Assembly (NCBI GenBank): GCA_045579195.1
Contig: JAZNLR010000017.1
Span: 1-10,008, forward strand
Reading direction: 5' to 3'
Origin: JAZNLR01 sp045579195
Lineage (GTDB): Bacteria > Bacillota > Clostridia > Christensenellales > CAMQZB01
Length of the DNA stretch: 10,008 bases
Part shown: positions 1 to 6,718 of the stretch, in pieces
How the letters are laid out: every line of letters begins with the position of its first letter
Numbering within the stretch: the stretch's first letter is position 1
Program-made: the position numbers and the translations under genes
Notes under the pieces: generated by a model
Databases searched by the model: none
What the model was told of the DNA's origin: nothing
Seen by the model: only the letters and a program-made list of their open reading frames with translations

Positions 1-3000
1 CGCAAGCACGTCGGGCGACGAAACCGTGGGGTACTGTTCCTTGCCGTTATAGACAAACTTCGTGTTGCCGAAGTTGACCGTGCGGATCACTTTCGGCTCG
101 ATGGTCAGCGTTGCAGTGAGCTCCTTGACCTCGCTGCCGTACTTCGTGATGCGGTAATTCGGGTTGTTTTCAAATTTCGCCTTGATGGTATATTTTCCGA
201 TGTTAACAACGCCATTGCCCTCATATGTCACGTTGATGTACGACGGGAAGGATTCGTCGAACGTGATTCCCTGCGGCTGTCCGTTATATTCCACCTGCTT
301 GGAAACAAAGCTCGATCCATCCACCGATCTTCTCTCGATGACAAAGGTCTGTGCGTAAATCTCATTTTTGAGCGTATAATTCGGATTGCTGAGCCCGATG
401 ACGCGCGCGACGTACGTTCCGGCGTTCACCGGAGAAACCTCGCGGTTATTTTGGGTGTAAACGAGAACCACCCCTGCGTCTTCTCCAAGGATGCTATTGT
501 CCGCAGCCGCACTCACCTTAATGGGTTCGCCGGTATAGACAATTCCGGTATATCCGGTGAAGATGACGCCGACCTCTTTTGGCGTAATGGTGAACGCAAT
601 GTTTTTACGCAGGTTGATCTTGAAATTCTTGCCTGCCGTCAAAGAACCAATGCTGATGTTATAAGAGCCGACATTCTTATTCGGAACACTGACAATGACA
701 CCGTCGCGGTACTCCAACGTGTCAAAGGTCAACGAGCCTGACATCACGCCGCCTGCTGCGGCAAGGTTGAACGGATTACCGTCCATATCAAACACGGAGT
801 ACTGAATGCTTGCAATGTTCGTGCCGTTATACTGGCGAGATTGGTTCGCCTCGGGAACGACAAGGATCTCGTATGGTAAGACTTCGATGACGACCGAGTT
901 TAAGTAAACCTCGTAAAGGTCGGCTGCCGCACCCGTCGGGGTAAAACGGAACTGAACGTTATGTCGCCCTGCACCGAGCGAAATCATCGGATTGACAAAC
1001 TCCAAGATCCCTTCCACTTCGCCGCCGTTGTTTCCAAAGAACTGCCCGGTCAAAACGGAGTCGCGGAGAATATTGGTGTAATACGTGATGGTGGATGCTT
1101 CCACACCAAACTCAATGAGCGTCGCTTTCTTCACGCTGAACGAGAAGGTCTTTTCAGCCAAGCGGTAATTCCCGTTCACGGGAACACTTGCTCGATCTTT
1201 CAAAGCAAAGTGGGCAGAATACTCCCCGATGGCAACTGCAGCGGAAACTCCGCCGTCAAACACGAGTTCAACTTCGGGGCGTTCGCCGTTGACGGCGCCC
1301 GAAAGTGAATAATCAATCTTGATCTCCGAGCCCGTATAACGAACGTTCGAAAGATCGGTGAGAACAGTCACTGTGAGCGTTTTTGGCATGATGACCAACT
1401 TCGCGGTGGGAAGGGGCTCAGGCAACGTGAAAGTGCCATCCTGCCCATCCACGACGAGGCGAATCTCATACTCCCCGACGGCGATCGGCGTAACGCGCTG
1501 ACCGTTTTGATAGACTTCGTATGAAACGGAAACTCCGTCTAAGTTATGCGAAATGGCGTTGAGGACGGGGGTGACGATCTCCTTGCCCGTGTACTCCACG
1601 ACAACGTCTTCCACAGAGAGGGTCTCTTCCCCTGCATAGAAGCGAACGGAAAGGGTATCGTTTCCGGCATCACCTGCGCTTAAGGTGAAATTATCCCACC
1701 CTGCGCTCAACGCTGAACAGCTCAAGGACGCCAAATAGTACTTCCCGGCCGTCGCACGCGTTTCGGCAACCGTCGAGAAGGAAAGGGATCCATCCCCCAT
1801 CAGCGTTCCTTCAAAATAGGAGAACGCATAAGGCAAAATGTCGGTCGTTCCGTCTTTGGTGAGGCAGATCTCCTCTTCCGAGATTACAACGTCCGCCGCC
1901 GCATATTCCGAAAGCCCCACAAGAGAAGAAGGAACGAGAACAAACTGTGCTCCCAATTTCACGACCGAGAGATCGCCAATCGAGATCTCACGCTTGCTCA
2001 CCGTGCATGTGACGGCATCAAAGCTTGCAAGTGCAAAGTTATCCCACGCTTCTGCGGAAACGGAAACAGTATATTCGCCTGCCTTCAAAATGGAGGCTTC
2101 ACGCACGCTTACGCCACCGCTCTTGCGGTTAATTTCGTAGACAAACGGCAAGCGAGAAAGAGCAACGCCATTCTTGGACACCACGATCTCCTGCCCCGAA
2201 ACTGCGGCGGAGAGACCGTGTCCCGTTCCCGCCAGCTGAACGCTGATGGGCAAGCTAACTGCGCTTGCGGAATAGGGATGCGTCGTGTTGTTCGCAAGCA
2301 CCAGGCGAACTTCACGCGGCGAAATAACGAAGGGAACGGAATCATCGAACGTGATTTCGTAATTGACGGAATTGCCGTCTTCATCCACAGGGGCAACGTT
2401 GAGCGATCCCTGCGTGATGAGGTGACTTCCCGCATTCGCGGTTGAGATTGCAAGTGCTCCAGAGAAGACGTCTTTTCCAAAGAGCTTGCCCTCCGTGACA
2501 GTGTACTTCAGCTCTGCAGGCTTCTCGGAATCGTACACCTTGCCCTGCCCTGCGTTTGGTGTCACAGTAATTTTTGCGCGTGTGATCGTGAACGTCACGT
2601 CTTCCACGCAAGTGATCTTATAGTTCACGGCATTTCTGCCCGTTGCATACACCTTGAATGCTGCAGTTCCCGTTCCATTCACAATCCGGAACGTTCCTGC
2701 GTGGTAAGCCGAAAGTGCATTTCCTTCCGCATCGGCAAGCATAAACGCGCCGACAAGGCGATTGTTTCCATGTTCGGCAAGATCGATCTCTTCCCCATCC
2801 TCTTTTGCCGTCATAATGCGATAGAGGATCTCCGCAGGCGCAGAAGAATCATAAACCTTGGTCTGCCCCGCCTCCGGAATGATAAAGATGGGCATCGGCT
2901 CGATCGTGTACAGCACGTTTTCGGTAAAGATCAGGTTAAAGTTGACGGGAACGTCCTCCTCGGATCTGAGCGCGAGGGTGCCCTGCGAAATGGAATACGT

Positions 3001-3528
3001 TCTGGCGCCAAACTTCCCGTTGTCATCGTTGAGGTTGTGAACGATTGTGAGTGCCCCCTCAAATGCGTTCTGATGTTCGGTTACGTCAAACGGTTCTCCG
3101 TCCAAAAAGACTTCATAAAGAATACTTTCGGGGGCAAACCCGTCGAACGTTTTCTTCTGCTTTGCAACCGGAGTCACCAAGATCTGTGCGCGGTCGATGA
3201 TAAACTTCTTTGCCGAAGGGTTGGTGAAGGTCAATTTATAGTTGGACGGAGCATCTTCAAGCGCAGGGTCAACGTACGCAAAATCGAACGTTCCTTGCGT
3301 GATCTCGTAAGATCCGACGTAAAACTTATCGCCGTAGAGCGGAACGAAGGAGAACATTCCCGTGAGCGCCTCAAACGTGGGGTCATACGGCGTGAATGTG
3401 TTTCCATTCTGGTCCTGCAAGGAGTACCAATTCTTATCCACCGCGCCAAAGAAGGGTGCCTTGCCGTCATACTGCTTGTTGAGCCCGGCATTGGGCTGCA
3501 AAATGACAGTCTTTTGTTCGATTTCATA
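1..3528 (-). repeat. Array of about 13 MBG/YDG-like repeats within the surface protein
   Basis: Units of about 75-120 residues begin with a beta strand (KTVILQPNAG, AQILVTPVAK, PIFIIPEAGQ, AKITVTPNAG, PREVRLVLAN and so on) followed by Y-D/N/T-G or a variant such as FDG or YDS. Approximate unit starts by residue: 535, 643, 740, 845, 933, 1043, 1165, 1243, 1328, 1410, 1512, 1597, 1675. Units 3 and 4 are close copies (AGQTKVYDSSAPAEILY and AGQGKVYDSEKPAELKY). The unit near 1043-1165 lacks a clear YDG signature, and the unit near 1328 has only YYTN. The last unit is cut by the window edge, so the array may continue. Boundaries are by eye. Confidence 0.85.
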
Positions 3529-5118
3529 ATCAACGGTGAAGCGCTTTAAGAAGAGTTCTCCCATTCGAACGGTCACCGAAACGCGGTAAGTTCCGCTCGT
3601 ATACGGAACGCCGCTTTGATCACAACGAACGAATGCGACCTCCGAGACGGGAACGTAATTCTCGCCGCGCAGAATTTCAAAGGAAAGCGAGATGGAAAGA
3701 GCCACCGAAGGCGTGGGTGCAAACGTTCGCGAAATAGGATCATAAGATAAGGTCTCTTTTGCAAGCGTGATCTTCGGCAAGAAGGAAACGTTGTCATAGA
3801 CGTGTTTCGCGCTCTCTTCCCCTGCCGCAAGAATGGAAAGGCGTGCGATATAGCGACCTCCAAGCCCGCGCGTCGTGGGGAGAATGGTTTCGGGAACAGC
3901 CGCGCTGATCTCCCCTTCGGCAACTGCAACTTCAACCTCGTTCGCCTTGCAAACGGCAACGCTGAATCCGTCCTTTGCATGTTCGGGCGCGACCGTTGCC
4001 TTCAAGTGGAACCGTCCATTCTCGGCAACACGGGTAAGCGCAAGGCTCACGGGCGCCTGTTCCGTGACGGAATTGAGTTTGCAATCCGACGATCCGCCGA
4101 TGGTAAAGCTGTCCTCTGCGGTCACGGAAAGTGCGTTTGCCACCGTTCCAACGTCCATTCCGAATGCGCCTTGCGCATTGATCGCATAAACGCGGGAAAG
4201 GTTGATGTTTCCGGAGCCGTTTGCAGCTCCGATGAGGATGCCTCGGTTTGCCCCAAGATAATCAAGTGCAACCCCCGAGAAAATGCTGACGGAATCGCTC
4301 ACATTCAACGTTCCATTTACGGTGAGCACTCCTGCAAATCCACCTGCGCTCGAAGAGGGCATCGCGGAAGATGTGGTCGTCGGCTCAGCCTCAGGCCACT
4401 TATTTGCAAAGGCAACGCCGTTTGCAACCGTCACGGCCGAGACGGAAACCGTTCCGTTGACGGTCATGTTCTTGGTCAAAGAGAGGAATCCGTTCTCCTC
4501 AAGGTGAGAAAGCTTCACGGAAGTGAAAGAAACCGAGTCGGCCTCGTTCACAAGAGCAATGTGATAAGCTTCACTTTTGCCCGCAGCGCGAACGTGTGCC
4601 TCCATTCCGAGGAAGGAGATGTTCGCCTCAGTTGCGTACGCAAAGAGGCTGGCGCTGCACCAAAGCGTTTTGCCGTTTCCGTTTAGGTTGCCGCGGAAGG
4701 GATTTGCTTGCGTTCCGATCGAACCCAAGAAGATTTCCGTGTTCACGTCGGGCATATAGGATTCGGAGAGATCCAAAATGGATCTTGCAACTCCGTTTTC
4801 GTCGTTGGGAAGAATGATTTTGAAGAACTTGCCGCGATATCCGTCCGTCACGGTCATGGAAGCAAGCTCAACCTCCAAGCGGATAAAGTGCTGAACGGAT
4901 GAAAGGATAAACGGATCCTCCTCCGTTCCGGCACGCTCACGAACGGTCGTCCCCTCCCCATTTTGCACGGTTTCAAAGCGGAAGTCCGAAAGGGAGGAAA
5001 GCAAGGTCGAATCCGCCGCCTGTGCAGAGCGGACAAAAAAGCACGGCAAAAGAAGAGTCACCGAAAACAGCAACACTGCAAGCCATAAAATTGCCTGTTT
5101 CTTGAACCGTTTTTGCAC
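1..5118 (-). CDS. Giant secreted multi-repeat (MBG/YDG-type) surface protein, C-terminus beyond window
   Basis: The minus strand is open without a stop from a GTG at 5118 to the window edge (1706 codons). The GTG start is chosen because GGAGG (5130-5126) lies 7 nt upstream and a classic Sec signal peptide follows: basic VQKRFKKQ, a hydrophobic stretch (residues 9-29), and cleavage near SAQAA (31-35). Residues about 62-150 read AGTEEDPFILSSVQHF ... IGTQANPFRGNLNGNGKTL, the style of GLUG/beta-helix surface proteins. A Ser/Thr-rich patch sits at 246-258. From about residue 531 there are roughly 13 tandem beta repeats with YDG/YTG/YNG signatures, matching MBG-type domains. No enzyme motif was seen. 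In this family such proteins act as extracellular stalks or adhesins; that role is inferred. The cell-wall or membrane anchor, if there is one, would lie outside the window. It is divergent from the phosphatase gene. No frameshift was seen. Confidence 0.93.
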   Translation of the reverse strand, partial: MQKRFKKQAILWLAVLLFSVTLLLPCFFVRSAQAADSTLLSSLSDFRFETVQNGEGTTVRERAGTEEDPFILSSVQHFIRLEVELASMTVTDGYRGKFFKIILPNDENGVARSILDLSESYMPDVNTEIFLGSIGTQANPFRGNLNGNGKTLWCSASLFAYATEANISFLGMEAHVRAAGKSEAYHIALVNEADSVSFTSVKLSHLEENGFLSLTKNMTVNGTVSVSAVTVANGVAFANKWPEAEPTTTSSAMPSSSAGGFAGVLTVNGTLNVSDSVSIFSGVALDYLGANRGILIGAANGSGNINLSRVYAINAQGAFGMDVGTVANALSVTAEDSFTIGGSSDCKLNSVTEQAPVSLALTRVAENGRFHLKATVAPEHAKDGFSVAVCKANEVEVAVAEGEISAAVPETILPTTRGLGGRYIARLSILAAGEESAKHVYDNVSFLPKITLAKETLSYDPISRTFAPTPSVALSISLSFEILRGENYVPVSEVAFVRCDQSGVPYTSGTYRVSVTVRMGELFLKRFTVDYEIEQKTVILQPNAGLNKQYDGKAPFFGAVDKNWYSLQDQNGNTFTPYDPTFEALTGMFSFVPLYGDKFYVGSYEITQGTFDFAYVDPALEDAPSNYKLTFTNPSAKKFIIDRAQILVTPVAKQKKTFDGFAPESILYEVFLDGEPFDVTEHQNAFEGALTIVHNLNDDNGKFGARTYSISQGTLALRSEEDVPVNFNLIFTENVLYTIEPMPIFIIPEAGQTKVYDSSAPAEILYRIMTAKEDGEEIDLAEHGNNRLVGAFMLADAEGNALSAYHAGTFRIVNGTGTAAFKVYATGRNAVNYKITCVEDVTFTITRAKITVTPNAGQGKVYDSEKPAELKYTVTEGKLFGKDVFSGALAISTANAGSHLITQGSLNVAPVDEDGNSVNYEITFDDSVPFVISPREVRLVLANNTTHPYSASAVSLPISVQLAGTGHGLSAAVSGQEIVVSKNGVALSRLPFVYEINRKSGGVSVREASILKAGEYTVSVSAEAWDNFALASFDAVTCTVSKREISIGDLSVVKLGAQFVLVPSSLVGLSEYAAADVVISEEEICLTKDGTTDILPYAFSYFEGTLMGDGSLSFSTVAETRATAGKYYLASLSCSALSAGWDNFTLSAGDAGNDTLSVRFYAGEETLSVEDVVVEYTGKEIVTPVLNAISHNLDGVSVSYEVYQNGQRVTPIAVGEYEIRLVVDGQDGTFTLPEPLPTAKLVIMPKTLTVTVLTDLSNVRYTGSEIKIDYSLSGAVNGERPEVELVFDGGVSAAVAIGEYSAHFALKDRASVPVNGNYRLAEKTFSFSVKKATLIEFGVEASTITYYTNILRDSVLTGQFFGNNGGEVEGILEFVNPMISLGAGRHNVQFRFTPTGAAADLYEVYLNSVVIEVLPYEILVVPEANQSRQYNGTNIASIQYSVFDMDGNPFNLAAAGGVMSGSLTFDTLEYRDGVIVSVPNKNVGSYNISIGSLTAGKNFKINLRKNIAFTITPKEVGVIFTGYTGIVYTGEPIKVSAAADNSILGEDAGVVLVYTQNNREVSPVNAGTYVARVIGLSNPNYTLKNEIYAQTFVIERRSVDGSSFVSKQVEYNGQPQGITFDESFPSYINVTYEGNGVVNIGKYTIKAKFENNPNYRITKYGSEVKELTATLTIEPKVIRTVNFGNTKFVYNGKEQYPTVSSPDVLA

Positions 5119-5125
5119 GAGAGCA

Positions 5126-5130
5126 CCTCC
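5126..5130 (-). promoter_or_regulatory. Ribosome binding site deciding the GTG start of the surface protein
   Basis: GGAGG on the minus strand lies 7 nt before the GTG at 5118. It supports this unusual start over other in-frame codons, because the signal peptide begins directly after it. Confidence 0.8.
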
Positions 5131-5164
5131 TTTTTCGCCGCAATCGTCCATTTCTCTCGCTCGC

Positions 5165-5175
5165 ACACGCGCGCG
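5165..5175 (-). repeat. CGCGCGCGTGT element in the surface-protein leader
   Basis: The minus strand reads ATTACGTTCGCGCGCGTGTG here, 46 nt upstream of the GTG start. The exact 11-mer CGCGCGCGTGT recurs at 9177-9187 in the leader of the XRE-cupin gene, also after ATTACG and 38 nt upstream of its start. It is a GC-rich alternating purine-pyrimidine island in an AT-rich spacer. Function unknown. Confidence 0.6.
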
Positions 5176-5204
5176 AACGTAATTAAAGCTTGGCATACAA
5201 TTTT

Positions 5205-5233
5205 AGTATACCACAAACTTTTGGGTTTGTAAG
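5205..5233 (-). promoter_or_regulatory. Promoter of the giant surface protein gene
   Basis: On the minus strand the -10 is TATACT (5210-5205), preceded by TGG, giving an extended -10 of the TGN type. A -35-like CTTACA (5233-5228, four of six consensus bases) lies 17 bp upstream. The predicted start is near 5198, giving a leader of about 80 nt. Confidence 0.7.
5213..5230. promoter_or_regulatory. Candidate operator ACAAAC-N6-GTTTGT inside the surface-protein promoter
   Basis: A perfect 6-bp inverted repeat (ACAAACTTTTGGGTTTGT on the plus strand) fills the -35/-10 spacer and overlaps the -35, a typical place for a repressor. Its core AAACTTTTGG is identical to 9111-9120 in the leader of the XRE-cupin regulator, where it also lies in a palindrome. 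Confidence 0.5.
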
Positions 5234-5368
5234 CAATTTTAACGGTAAATTTGAAAAAGTTCGGAATTTTTTGAAAAAAAGGGGCCTTTTCACCATTTCC
5301 TCTTTTTCGAATCTGCACATTCTCTTGCAAACAAGGCAAAAAGAGCTTACATTTAACTATTTTTCGCC
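5234..5368. other. AT-rich spacer with A/T tracts, no gene seen
   Basis: This is the middle of the 337-nt divergent intergenic region. TTTGAAAAA occurs at 5250-5258 and 5270-5278, exactly 20 bp apart, which would give phased A-tracts upstream of the surface-protein promoter (possible UP element or curvature). A short symmetric AAAAGGGGCCTTTT lies around 5277-5290. No ORF with a ribosome site, no RNA gene and no terminator was recognised. Confidence 0.5.
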
Positions 5369-5392
5369 AATTTTTGATAATTGCCAAAAATT
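5369..5392. promoter_or_regulatory. Inverted repeat just upstream of the phosphatase promoter
   Basis: AATTTTTG (5369-5376) and CAAAAATT (5385-5392) are perfect inverted 8-mers separated by 8 nt. They end 3 nt before the -35 of the phosphatase promoter. The position suits an activator site, but the low sequence complexity means chance is a real alternative. Confidence 0.3.
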
Positions 5393-5395
5393 TAT

Positions 5396-5423
5396 TTGCC
5401 TATTTGTCAATTCGTGTTATAAT
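5396..5423 (+). promoter_or_regulatory. Promoter of the alkaline phosphatase gene
   Basis: TTGCCT (5396-5401), a 16-bp spacer, then TATAAT (5418-5423) match the housekeeping sigma consensus. The expected start is about 5430, leaving a short leader of about 26 nt before the ATG at 5456. Confidence 0.8.
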
Positions 5424-5429
5424 TTATGA

Positions 5430-5442
5430 TATCACTGTGATA
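5430..5442. promoter_or_regulatory. Candidate operator TATCACTGTGATA at the phosphatase transcription start
   Basis: A perfect 13-bp palindrome (6-1-6) lies directly downstream of the -10, on the predicted start, and touches the ribosome site AGGAG (5442-5446). It could be a repressor operator or a small RNA hairpin near the ribosome site. No known consensus is claimed. Confidence 0.4.
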
Positions 5443-5455
5443 GGAGTGTTACCCT

Positions 5456-6532
5456 ATGAAGCGCAAATTAAGTTTCCTTCTTGTTCTTATTTTGGTTCTC
5501 GTCAGCCTGTTTGGTTGCGGCGGTGGACAAACTCCCCCTGCAAAAGATCCCGTTCAGGTCAAAAACGTCATTCTCTTCATCGGAGACGGCATGGGCGACA
5601 ACCATCTTTTGAATACGTTGCTCTATTACGACATGGAAGAGCCCGAGTTCTTCAACTCGCGCTACGGATACTTTGATACCTCGTCGCACAGCCACGAAAT
5701 CACCGACAGTGCGGCTGCGGCAACTGCCCTTGCGACCGGTCAGCGCGTCAACAACGGTAACGTTGCCCGCTTTGAAGGAGAAGACATTGTCACCATCGCG
5801 GAGCTTGCAAAAGCTGCAGGAAAGCGCGTTGGAATCGTCACGACCGAGAATCTCACGGGTGCAACCCCTGCCGGTTTCTCCTCCCACGCAAACGACCGCA
5901 ACGATGCAGATGACATCACTTTAGGGCAGGCAACGAGCGGATTCGACCTCTTCATTGGCGATGACGATGCACGCGCAACCTATAAGTCCGCACACATGAA
6001 GGCCTTCACCGAGAACGGATATTTCTTTATGAACTCCCTCGAGCTCATGCGTGACAGCATGGAGTACGGCCCCATTGTCGCTGCGATCCCCGGCGTCCGC
6101 TCGAAGTACAATGACGGGCACGAAAACGACACCCAGCTTCAGGACATCACCCAGTTTGCGATTGATTACCTCACTTGCGAAGAAGGCTTCTTCCTGATGG
6201 TTGAAAGCGCACACATCGACAAGTACAGCCACAACAATAACCTCTTTGACATGATGGCGGAAGCGCGCACGTTTATGGAGACCATCCAGTTCTTCTACGA
6301 CACGCTCGGAGCGGACACCGCGATCCTCGTCACTGCAGACCACGAGACCGGCGGTTTGAAGCTTGCGGAAACGAAGGAAGAGCTCAGCGACAAGCTCTAC
6401 ACGAAGACCGATCACTCCGCAACCAACGTTTCCTTCTTCGCAAAGAACTTCCCTTCCTCCTTGAGCTTCTCCGACGTTGAGTTGAACACCTATATGTTCA
6501 CCATCATCAAGACCATTTTGAATCTCGAATAA
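5456..6532 (+). CDS. Alkaline phosphatase (PhoA superfamily) lipoprotein
   Basis: This is a 358-residue secreted phosphomonoesterase. The N-terminus has a lipoprotein signal, MKRKLSF plus a hydrophobic run and lipobox LFGC with Cys21, so it should be lipid-anchored outside the membrane. PhoA-family motifs occur in order: VILFIGDGMG (metal ligand Asp44), ITDSAAAATALATG (nucleophile Ser85), TGATPAGFSSH with Thr137 and Arg148, VESAHIDKYSH (Glu250, Asp255, Lys256, His259), TADHETGGL (Asp295, His296) and TDHSATNV (His320). The position of E. coli Asp153 is Gly135, which is discussed under findings. It is shorter than E. coli PhoA (471 residues) and lacks some insertions. The ATG has AGGAG 9 nt upstream. 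The gene is monocistronic: its own promoter precedes it and a terminator follows. It presumably releases phosphate from organic esters. No clear Pho box was recognised, so phosphate control is not shown. Confidence 0.95.
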   Translation: MKRKLSFLLVLILVLVSLFGCGGGQTPPAKDPVQVKNVILFIGDGMGDNHLLNTLLYYDMEEPEFFNSRYGYFDTSSHSHEITDSAAAATALATGQRVNNGNVARFEGEDIVTIAELAKAAGKRVGIVTTENLTGATPAGFSSHANDRNDADDITLGQATSGFDLFIGDDDARATYKSAHMKAFTENGYFFMNSLELMRDSMEYGPIVAAIPGVRSKYNDGHENDTQLQDITQFAIDYLTCEEGFFLMVESAHIDKYSHNNNLFDMMAEARTFMETIQFFYDTLGADTAILVTADHETGGLKLAETKEELSDKLYTKTDHSATNVSFFAKNFPSSLSFSDVELNTYMFTIIKTILNLE

Positions 6533-6547
6533 GATCAAAGAATCAAA

Positions 6548-6590
6548 AAAAGCGTCAGCCTTTTTCGGCCGGCGCTTTTCTTTTTATTTT
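6548..6590 (+). terminator. Intrinsic terminator after the phosphatase gene
   Basis: AAAAGCGTCAGCC (6548-6560) pairs with GGCCGGCGCTTTT (6567-6579), with one mismatch and one G-T pair, around a 6-nt loop. The T-rich run CTTTTTATTTT follows. It lies 15 nt after the stop codon. Confidence 0.9.
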
Positions 6591-6647
6591 GCTAAAAAGC
6601 ATTGGAAGACGCCCGACTCCTCCATTTTTTGAAAGTTGAAAAAAGGC

Positions 6648-6676
6648 TTTCAAAACGTCGATTCTTTTGATATAAT
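6648..6676 (+). promoter_or_regulatory. Promoter of the C-S lyase gene
   Basis: TATAAT (6671-6676) with a TGA just before it forms an extended -10. The -35 is weak (TTTCAA, 6648-6653, 17-bp spacing), as is common with extended -10 promoters. TAAACTTACGG (6676-6686), directly downstream, resembles the left half of the palindromes in the XRE-cupin leader but lacks the right arm. Confidence 0.65.
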
Positions 6677-6718
6677 AAACTTACGGACACAAAAACGCCG
6701 CAACATAAAGGAGAATCT

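Noticed and set aside
1..3528. DNA-level tandem repeat or CRISPR-like array in the surface gene
   Set aside because: The repeats are diverged at the nucleotide level and in frame with protein domains of 75-120 residues; there are no short identical repeats with spacers.
2701..4686. Long plus-strand open frames (about 282 and 294 codons) opposite the surface protein gene
   Set aside because: Their translations are Arg/Lys/His/Cys-rich with no domain pattern or ribosome site, while the minus strand is open for 1706 codons with a signal peptide and clear repeats. They are antisense shadows.
5340..5400. Possible Pho box (TTACAT/TTAACT-like repeats) upstream of the phosphatase
   Set aside because: The repeats do not keep a convincing 11-bp period or consensus, and the region is AT-rich.
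5921..6538. 205-codon minus-strand frame opposite the alkaline phosphatase
   Set aside because: It lies entirely antisense to a gene with all PhoA motifs and has no plausible start signal.
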